From the NCBI GenBank assembly GCA_945899335.1, contig CAMDIP010000005.1, positions 1 to 21,233 of the forward strand: a DNA stretch of 21,233 nucleotides, written 5' to 3'. The position numbers and the translations under genes are program-made. Origin of the DNA: Bordetella parapertussis (lineage in GTDB: Bacteria > Pseudomonadota > Gammaproteobacteria > Burkholderiales > Burkholderiaceae_C). Below, in pieces: positions 15,871-21,233 of the stretch; within the stretch, counting starts at the first letter, position 1; each line of letters starts with the position of its first letter. The notes beneath the pieces are model-generated. The model was not told the DNA's origin. It saw nothing but the letters and a program-made list of their open reading frames with translations, and did not search any database.

Positions 15871-17052
15871 TTAAACCAACTCCAATGCCATGGCCGTGCC
15901 TTCGCCGCCGCCAATGCACAAAGTGGCCAAGCCTTTTTTCAAGCCCTTGGCTTTCAAAGCATGCAACAAAGTGACGATGATTCGAGCGCCTGACGCACCA
16001 ATGGGGTGACCCAATGCGCAAGCGCCACCGTTGATATTCACTATGTCATGGGAGATTTTCATCTCGTGCATCAGCGCCATGGGCACCACGGCAAAGGCTT
16101 CGTTGACCTCCCACAAATCCACATCGCTGACCTTCCAACCGGCACGGGCCAAGGCTTGTTGTGTGGCACCCACGGGGGCTGTGGTGAACCACTCAGGCTC
16201 TTGTGCAAACGTGGCGTGGCTGAGAATGCGTGCCAAGGGTGTGCAGCCCAGTTTTTTGGCGGTGCTTTCGCGCATCATCACCAAAGCAGCAGCGCCATCG
16301 TTGATGGATGAACTAGACGCTGCCGTGATGGTGCCGTCTTTTTTGAATGCAGGTTTCAAGGTTTTGACTTTGTCGAGCTTGACCTTGCCTGGGCCTTCAT
16401 CCACGCTGATGACGCGCTCACCGGCGCGGTCTTTCACCGTAACAGGTGTGATTTCCGCGGCGAAAGCGCCTGATGCGGTGGCGGCCTTGGCACGCTCAAC
16501 GCTGGTCATGGCAAAGTGGTCTTGCGCGTCGCGGCTAAAGTTGTATTTCGCAGCGCAGTCTTCCCCGAAGGTGCCCATGGAGCGACCAGCTTCGTAAGCG
16601 TCTTCCAATCCGTCGAGCATCATGTGGTCGTAAATTTTATCGTGGCCCATGCGGTAACCACCACGGCCTTTCAACATCAGGTAAGGCGCATTGGTCATGC
16701 TTTCCATGCCGCCTGCAATCATCACGTCTTGGCTGCCCACACTCAAAATGTCGTTCGCGAACATCACAGCTCGCATACCAGAGCCGCACATCTTGGACAA
16801 GGTCACTGCACCCGCGCTTTTGGGTAAACCACCTTTGAATGCCGCTTGACGTGCAGGCGCTTGGCCTTGACCAGCCATCAAACAGTTGCCCAACAACACC
16901 TCGGTGATGAGGTCGGGTGAAATACCGGCACGCTGCACAGCAGCTGCAATGGCCACACCACCCAAATCGTGGGCAGACAGGGCTGAAAAATCGCCTTGGA
17001 AGCTGCCCATGGGGGTACGTGCGGCGCTGACGATAACGATAGGGTCTGACAT
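15871..17052 (-). CDS. atoB: Acetyl-CoA C-acetyltransferase (thiolase)
   Basis: Reversible thiolytic cleavage of acetoacetyl-CoA to two acetyl-CoA, the last step for the acetoacetate made in leucine degradation; it can also serve the biosynthetic direction. The 393 residues match the family. Catalytic residues are visible: acyl-accepting Cys89 in LSKMCGSGMRAVM, Asn317 in NEAFAVVPMA, His349 in GGACALGHPIGASGAR and Cys379 in LCIGGGEGTAMALE. The pantetheine-loop region reads TAASSSSINDGAAAL. An AGGAG ribosome site lies 8 nt before the ATG, within the 20-nt gap behind aceK, so the two are probably cotranscribed. I see no terminator after the stop. A PhaA role cannot be excluded, but no polyhydroxyalkanoate genes are near. 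Confidence 0.93.
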   Translation of the reverse strand: MSDPIVIVSAARTPMGSFQGDFSALSAHDLGGVAIAAAVQRAGISPDLITEVLLGNCLMAGQGQAPARQAAFKGGLPKSAGAVTLSKMCGSGMRAVMFANDILSVGSQDVMIAGGMESMTNAPYLMLKGRGGYRMGHDKIYDHMMLDGLEDAYEAGRSMGTFGEDCAAKYNFSRDAQDHFAMTSVERAKAATASGAFAAEITPVTVKDRAGERVISVDEGPGKVKLDKVKTLKPAFKKDGTITAASSSSINDGAAALVMMRESTAKKLGCTPLARILSHATFAQEPEWFTTAPVGATQQALARAGWKVSDVDLWEVNEAFAVVPMALMHEMKISHDIVNINGGACALGHPIGASGARIIVTLLHALKAKGLKKGLATLCIGGGEGTAMALELV

Positions 17053-17072
17053 ATGAAATACTCCTAAAAAAA

Positions 17073-18890
17073 TTAAAGGGATGCGCCTAAAGCAGCGCGT
17101 TGAATTTGAAAACGTTTGTCGGCCTCGTACGGAAACACATCGTGTACATGGCCATCGCTGATTTTTTCCTTATGACCTTGCCAAAAACTGGCGTCCAGCA
17201 AGTCTGCATGGTGCTTCATGAATACTTCGCGAACGCTGGGGTTGCCCAGCAAAAACGGGCCAAAGGTTTCGGGGAAGACGTCGTGGGGGCCGACGTGGTA
17301 CCAAACCTCGCCCGACATTTCGTCTTCTTCGTTGCGTGGTGCAGGCACACGGCGGAAGTTGCAATCGGTGATGTACTCGATTTCATCGTAGTCGTAAAAC
17401 ACCACCTTGCCGTGGCGGGTGACGCCAAAGTTCTTCCACAACATATCGCCTGGGAAAATATTGGCTGCCACCAAGTCTTTGATGGCATTGCCATACTCCA
17501 CCACCGCACGTTCCATTTGGCTTTTAGCTCGCACATCGTCCAAGCCTGCATCAAACGCCTCTTGTAAATAGATGTTCAAAGGAATCATGCGCCGCTCGAT
17601 GTAAGCGTGTTTGATGACCACTTCTTCTTGACCGTTGTCAGCACGGCGGTTGATCTCGATTTGACTGGGTGCAAATTTTTGAATCTCGGCAATCAACTCG
17701 TCTTCAAAACGCTCACGCGGAAACGCCACATTGCTGTACTCCAAGGTGTCGGCCATGCGCCCCACGCGGTCGTGTTGCTTCACCAGCAAATACTTGCCCT
17801 GAATTTGCTCACGCGAGGTATCTTTTTGAGGCGGGTAAAAGTCTTTGATGACCTTGAACACAAACGGAAACGAAGGTTGATCAAACACCAACATGACCAT
17901 GCCCTTAATGCCTGGGGCAATGCGAAATTTATCGGTGCTGTGGCGCTGGTGGTAGAGCAAGTCACGGTAGAACAAGGTCTTGCCCTGCTTGGCCAAGCCC
18001 AAAGCATTGTAGATTTCCGCACGCGGTTTGCGCGGCATCATGCTGCGCAAAAACTGCACATACGCAGAGGGTACATCCATGTCGACCATGAAGTAAGCCC
18101 GCGCGAAGCTGAACAAAATCAGCAAATCTTCTTCACCAAACAAGGCCGCGTCGATGACCAACTGACCGCTGCCGTTGTGCAAAATGGGCAATGCAAACGG
18201 TATCTCTTGAAAGCCGTTGATGACCTTGCCCACCACATACGCGCCTTTGTTGCGAAAGAACAGGCTAGAGAGCACCTGCACCTGAAAGTTGGCGCGCAGC
18301 TTGGCTTGGCCCAAGCGCTGCTTCACATTTCGCAAAATATCGTGAGCATCGCGCTCTAGGTCTTCAAAAGGTCGCTTGAGGTCAAAGTCGCGAATCATGC
18401 GAAGAATGACTTCATGCAGATCGTCTTCACTGGGGTACCACGCTTTGTAGGTGGGTTTGGCGTCGGGTTCAGAGTTTTCAATGTATTCGGTACTGACCGC
18501 AGGGCGCACAAAAATAAAGTCGTTTTGAAAATAACTGCGGTCCAATATTTTGGTGGTCACCGAATTGAAAAATGTTTCTGCCAGTTCAGGCTGAAAGTGG
18601 TCCACCAACAAACCGATGTAATGCAGTTTCACCTGCTGCCACACTTCACTGGCCTGCTCGCCTGCTTTGTATTCCGTCTCTAGGCGACCAGAGCACTCTT
18701 TCACCCGCAGGTCGTAAAACTCGATGCGTTCACGTTGAGCGCGTTGTTGTCCGTGCCAATCTTGGGTTTCATAGCGGTGCTTGGCTTTGGCCGACTCGGT
18801 ACGAAACAGGTTGTAATGGCGGTTGAAACCGTCCATCATGGCTTGCGCGATGTCATAGGCCAAGGCGGAGTCGAGTCGCTGCGCATTCAT
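17073..18890 (-). CDS. aceK: Isocitrate dehydrogenase kinase/phosphatase AceK
   Basis: Bifunctional enzyme that phosphorylates isocitrate dehydrogenase to inactivate it and so diverts isocitrate to the glyoxylate bypass; it also reverses this. It is soluble and acts on the TCA branch point. The 605 residues are slightly longer than the 578 of E. coli. The regulatory N-terminal half is followed by the kinase-like ATP loop [20 protein letters not shown] (from about residue 325), the lysine in [32 protein letters not shown], and the catalytic core [14 protein letters not shown] (477-490) with [10 protein letters not shown] (498-507). All key motifs look intact. It begins 9 nt after the carbonic anhydrase stop without an obvious ribosome site and is followed 20 nt later by the thiolase. 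aceA and aceB, its usual partners in enterics, are absent here. Confidence 0.98.
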   Translation of the reverse strand: MNAQRLDSALAYDIAQAMMDGFNRHYNLFRTESAKAKHRYETQDWHGQQRAQRERIEFYDLRVKECSGRLETEYKAGEQASEVWQQVKLHYIGLLVDHFQPELAETFFNSVTTKILDRSYFQNDFIFVRPAVSTEYIENSEPDAKPTYKAWYPSEDDLHEVILRMIRDFDLKRPFEDLERDAHDILRNVKQRLGQAKLRANFQVQVLSSLFFRNKGAYVVGKVINGFQEIPFALPILHNGSGQLVIDAALFGEEDLLILFSFARAYFMVDMDVPSAYVQFLRSMMPRKPRAEIYNALGLAKQGKTLFYRDLLYHQRHSTDKFRIAPGIKGMVMLVFDQPSFPFVFKVIKDFYPPQKDTSREQIQGKYLLVKQHDRVGRMADTLEYSNVAFPRERFEDELIAEIQKFAPSQIEINRRADNGQEEVVIKHAYIERRMIPLNIYLQEAFDAGLDDVRAKSQMERAVVEYGNAIKDLVAANIFPGDMLWKNFGVTRHGKVVFYDYDEIEYITDCNFRRVPAPRNEEDEMSGEVWYHVGPHDVFPETFGPFLLGNPSVREVFMKHHADLLDASFWQGHKEKISDGHVHDVFPYEADKRFQIQRAALGASL

Positions 18891-18899
18891 GGGTGTGGT

Positions 18900-19559
18900 T
18901 TATCCGGCGATTTGTCGAGGGTAGCGCTTAAAAGCGTTGCGAAACACATCGACCACTTCTGCTGAGTGGCTCATGCTGACATGCAGGTCTTTGAGCAAAC
19001 CATCGCTCAATCCGTAAATCAAACCATGCACTTGTATTTTTTGTCCGCGTGCCCAAGCATCTTGCATCACATTCGACAAAGCCACGTTGCCGACTTGCTC
19101 TAGGACATTCATTTCACACAACACATCTTCAAGCTCGGCTTGCGGTAAATGGTTCAGGCGCTGACGATGGCGCAAACGCACATCTTGCACATGGCGCAAC
19201 CAGTTATCAACCAAGCCAATGCGTGTGCCTCTGGCGGCAGCAATCACGCCGCCGCAACCGTAATGACCCACCACCATGATGTGCTCGACCCGCAAATGCT
19301 CCACTGCAAATTGAATCACCGACAAGGCATTCAAGTCGGAGGGCACCACCACATTGGCCACATTGCGGTGCACGAACACCTCGCCAGGGTCGAGGCCGAT
19401 GATTTCGTTGGCGGGTACTCGGCTGTCAGAGCAGCCAATCCACAGGTATTTGGGCGACTGCTGTTGGGCCAGTTTTTGAAAAAAGCCAGGCCGCTCTTTG
19501 GACATGCGGTCTGCCCAGTCGCGGTTGTTGGCAAAAAGACTGTTCAGGGTGTCAGACAT
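18900..19559 (-). CDS. can: Beta-class carbonic anhydrase
   Basis: Zinc enzyme that interconverts CO2 and bicarbonate in the cytoplasm. The 219 residues fit the Can type. The zinc ligands and switch residues are present: Cys43, Asp45 and Arg47 in IGCSDSRVPANEI, then His99 and Cys102 in VVGHYGCGGVIAA. HRNVANVVVPSDLN and the C-terminal VHGLIYGLSDGLL are also typical. It lies 12 nt after the liuR stop and 9 nt before aceK, so it belongs to a liuR-can-aceK-thiolase unit. The context suggests a metabolic reason: the biotin carboxylase encoded further on consumes bicarbonate. No strong ribosome site precedes the ATG, consistent with coupled translation. Confidence 0.96.
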   Translation of the reverse strand: MSDTLNSLFANNRDWADRMSKERPGFFQKLAQQQSPKYLWIGCSDSRVPANEIIGLDPGEVFVHRNVANVVVPSDLNALSVIQFAVEHLRVEHIMVVGHYGCGGVIAAARGTRIGLVDNWLRHVQDVRLRHRQRLNHLPQAELEDVLCEMNVLEQVGNVALSNVMQDAWARGQKIQVHGLIYGLSDGLLKDLHVSMSHSAEVVDVFRNAFKRYPRQIAG

Positions 19560-19571
19560 AGGCAGGGGTGT

Positions 19572-19997
19572 TCATTCGGTAATAGCAATTTGGGGGGTGC
19601 GTTTGCTTTTGGCATTGTGTTTGTTCAGCAATGTCTTGGCTTCGCGTTCGTGTTGTTTGACTTCATCCAGATTGGCCTGAATTTCTTCTAACTGCGACTC
19701 CAATTGTTGTCGATGACTGGCCAAAACTTCAACAAATTTTTCTAATTGGGGCGCTGTGTCTCTGGGACTGTCGTACATGTCAATGATGTCTTTGGCCTGC
19801 GTCAATGACAAGCCCAAGCGCTTGGCCCGCAATGTAAGGCGCAGTCTTGCTCTTTCGCGAGCGCTGTACATGCGGTTGCGCCCCCCAGGGCCATGGCGCT
19901 CAGGGCGCAGCAAGCCCATGTCTTCGTAAAAACGAATGGCTCGAGTTGTTAAATCAAACTCTTTGGCCAATTCGCGGATGGTGTAGAGGGTCGCCAT
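19572..19997 (-). CDS. liuR: MerR-family regulator, probably LiuR of leucine/isovalerate degradation
   Basis: DNA-binding transcription factor. The 141 residues have a MerR winged helix: YTIRELAKEFDLTTRAIRFY (residues 5-24), EDMGLLRPERHGPGGRNRMY as the wing region, and RARLRLTLRAKRLGLSLTQA. A long coiled coil follows (about 83-126) for dimerisation. The protein contains no cysteine, so it is not a metal or thiol sensor of the MerR/CueR/SoxR kind; an acyl-CoA-type ligand would suit. LiuR is known in proteobacteria as the MerR-type regulator of the liu genes. The identification here rests on the sequence type, two near-identical palindromes (one at this gene, one at mccB) and the neighbouring genes. 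The ATG at 19997 lacks a ribosome site and sits only 8 nt from the palindrome, suggesting autoregulation. Confidence 0.86.
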   Translation of the reverse strand: MATLYTIRELAKEFDLTTRAIRFYEDMGLLRPERHGPGGRNRMYSARERARLRLTLRAKRLGLSLTQAKDIIDMYDSPRDTAPQLEKFVEVLASHRQQLESQLEEIQANLDEVKQHEREAKTLLNKHNAKSKRTPQIAITE

Positions 19998-20004
19998 GTA
20001 GACA

Positions 20005-20028
20005 GTTTACGTTTACGTAAACGTCAAT
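20005..20028. promoter_or_regulatory. LiuR-like operator in the divergent liuR/MBL promoter region
   Basis: The central 16 bp ACGTTTACGTAAACGT (20009-20024) are a perfect palindrome, and it extends to 20006-20027 with one mismatch. Read on the plus strand, TTTACG, a 17-nt spacer and TATGAA (20029-20034) reproduce the geometry of the mccB promoter. Read on the minus strand, TTGACG is followed after 17 nt by the poor hexamer TGTCTA. An alternative liuR promoter is CATAAT (20027-20032) with TTCATA (20050-20055), 17 nt apart. The 32-nt space between the two start codons holds nothing else. Confidence 0.78.
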
Positions 20029-20029
20029 T

Positions 20030-21118
20030 ATGAAGCAAAATCCCTACAATATGAACGCTGACGAAAAAGAACTTGACTACCCTTTGGGGGAACATTTGCC
20101 CCAGCCTGGCGCCGTGACCGAGGTCGCTCCTGGCGTTTACTGGCTGCGCATGTTCTTGCCCTTTGCACTAGACCATATCAATTTGTGGTTGCTGCGCGAT
20201 ACCTACGAAGGGCGTGAGGGCTGGGCGATTGTGGACTGTTGCCTCGACCAAGACAGTGCAAGGGAGCAATGGCAACAGATTTTTGACCACAGCCTAGAAG
20301 GCTTACCGGTGCTGCGTGTGTTTGTCACGCATTTGCACCCCGATCACTTGGGACTTGCCCATTGGTTGTGTGATTATTGGAAAGTGCCGTTGTGGATCAG
20401 TGCCACCGACTTTCATACTGCCCACACTTTGATTCACCCTTCCAATCCGCAGCAAGGCGAACAAGCCGTGATGTTTTTACATTCGCATGGGGTCACAGAT
20501 ACCAAGGTGTTGAGCGCTGTCACGAAACGTAATTTCCAGTTTATGCACATGGTGCCCGCCCTGCCCAAGCATTTTGTACGCTTGCATGACGGCTTGTCAG
20601 TCACGATTGGAGGCAAGCGTTGGCGTTGCATCAGTGGCTATGGTCATGCGCCAGAACATATTGCACTTTACTGCGAGTCTTTGAATGTGCTGATCAGTGG
20701 CGATATGGTGTTGCCGCGCATCTCTACCAATATCAGTGTGTACGACTCTGAGCCAATGTCGAACCCGCTGCAATTGTTTCTGGACTCACTGAAAAAATTT
20801 GACACACTGCCTGCCGACTGCTTGTGCCTGCCCTCGCATGGCAAACCTTTCCGTGGACTGCATATACGTGTTGCACAACTGGCACGTCACCACGACGAAA
20901 GACTGCAAGAGTTGCGCGAGGCTTGCGCCCAGAATGCCATCAATGCTGTCGAGGCCATGGCGGTGTTGTTTAAGCGTGAGCTAGACGGTCACCAAACCAC
21001 CTTCGCGCTGGGCGAGTCACTCGCCCATTTACATTGGCTATGGTACAGAGGTGAGTTAGAGCGTGTTGCGGGCGAAGTGGTTCGCTTCAAGCCCACTTTG
21101 GCAGCACTTCCTCATTGA
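20030..21118 (+). CDS. MBL-fold metallo-hydrolase
   Basis: Predicted binuclear metal hydrolase of the metallo-beta-lactamase superfamily; the substrate is unknown. The 362 residues contain the HxHxDH motif at 101-106 (VTHLHPDHLG), a third ligand histidine at 206 in SGYGHAPEH, bridging Asp225 in ISGDMVLPR and His270 in LPSHGKPF, so both metal sites look complete. The C-terminal third (about 275-362) is helical, as in family members that act on thioesters or related esters, but I do not assign an activity. It is divergent from liuR and shares the palindromic operator. The start is uncertain: the ATG at 20030 touches the operator and has no ribosome site, and a second ATG at 20051 fits better if the promoter geometry seen at mccB also applies here. 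The 3' end overlaps the convergent peptidase gene. Confidence 0.9.
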   Translation: MKQNPYNMNADEKELDYPLGEHLPQPGAVTEVAPGVYWLRMFLPFALDHINLWLLRDTYEGREGWAIVDCCLDQDSAREQWQQIFDHSLEGLPVLRVFVTHLHPDHLGLAHWLCDYWKVPLWISATDFHTAHTLIHPSNPQQGEQAVMFLHSHGVTDTKVLSAVTKRNFQFMHMVPALPKHFVRLHDGLSVTIGGKRWRCISGYGHAPEHIALYCESLNVLISGDMVLPRISTNISVYDSEPMSNPLQLFLDSLKKFDTLPADCLCLPSHGKPFRGLHIRVAQLARHHDERLQELREACAQNAINAVEAMAVLFKRELDGHQTTFALGESLAHLHWLWYRGELERVAGEVVRFKPTLAALPH

Positions 21119-21233
21119 GCGCATGGCGACGCTGCTGGTAATCGGGTACCAGCGAACCCACTGTCTCCCAAAACTGTGGGCTGTGGTTCATGACACGCAA
21201 ATGGCTGAGTTCATGCACCACCACATAGTCAAT
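21087..21233 (-). CDS. YgjP/SprT-like (DUF45) zinc metallopeptidase, C-terminal fragment
   Basis: The last 48 codons of a gene whose 5' part lies beyond the right edge. The readable sequence IDYVVVHELSHLRVMNHSPQ contains the zinc-binding HELSH with a downstream HSPQFW, the pattern of YgjP-like M48-related peptidases (HELxH...NHSxxFW). It ends with EEVLPKWA and a stop at 21087-21089. The reading frame overlaps the last 32 nt of the convergent MBL-fold gene. Function in this family is not well established. Confidence 0.82.
   Translation of the reverse strand: MDYVVVHELSHLRVMNHSPQFWETVGSLVPDYQQRRHALNEEVLPKWA

Noticed and set aside
17607..18359. Plus-strand open frame of 250 codons inside aceK
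   Set aside because: Antisense to conserved AceK sequence, with no ribosome site or motif.
20045..20050. TACAAT as a -10 element for the MBL gene
   Set aside because: It abuts the ATG at 20051 and has no -35 at the right distance; transcription would begin inside the coding region.

Overview
The window reads as a stretch of a betaproteobacterial chromosome, most likely Burkholderiales and close to the Comamonadaceae. I infer this from the gene families: a double-length UvrA, a LiuR-type MerR regulator, AceK, and a methylcrotonyl-CoA carboxylase locus. No database was searched. Coding density is very high and almost every gene lies on the minus strand. The only complete plus-strand gene is the metallo-hydrolase at the right end.

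Right to left, in the direction of transcription, the layout is as follows. A partial YgjP/SprT-like zinc peptidase (21087-21233, minus) overlaps the tail of an MBL-fold hydrolase (20030-21118, plus). The hydrolase is divergent from a MerR regulator that I call LiuR, and their start codons are only 32 nt apart. That gap is almost filled by a palindrome with core ACGTTTACGTAAACGT. Behind liuR come a beta-carbonic anhydrase, the isocitrate dehydrogenase kinase/phosphatase AceK and an acetyl-CoA acetyltransferase, all tightly spaced. A 157-nt gap follows that carries a second copy of the same palindrome, placed over the -35 and spacer of a plausible promoter. Then come methylcrotonyl-CoA carboxylase beta (mccB), a VapBC toxin-antitoxin pair, an acyl-CoA dehydrogenase, methylcrotonyl-CoA carboxylase alpha (mccA) and a small DUF1289 protein. 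Next is a solo MFS (MHS-family) transporter ending in a strong intrinsic terminator. Last is livH-livM-livG-livF, a branched-chain amino acid ABC importer without its binding protein, running directly into a double-length uvrA that leaves the window on the left.

The theme is leucine/isovalerate use. LivHMGF imports branched-chain amino acids. The acyl-CoA dehydrogenase and MccAB act on the acyl-CoA intermediates, and the thiolase splits acetoacetyl-CoA. Carbonic anhydrase supplies bicarbonate for the biotin carboxylase. AceK switches isocitrate flux toward the glyoxylate bypass, which growth on acetyl-CoA requires. The two matching palindromes suggest one regulator sets the whole programme. 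Genes for methylglutaconyl-CoA hydratase and HMG-CoA lyase are not in the window.

The oddest points are: a livH whose family-like start codon reads ATC; a vapBC module inside the catabolic gene string with its own perfect inverted repeat; a large soluble insertion in the MFS transporter; and the tandem UvrA, with a degenerate zinc site in copy 1 and a missing insertion domain in copy 2. Nothing here is clearly a wholly new system. The best candidate for new biology is the proposed LiuR-centred regulon joining catabolism, bicarbonate supply and the glyoxylate switch. There are no RNA genes, insertion sequences or CRISPR arrays that I can see, and no gene-free stretch longer than about 160 nt.
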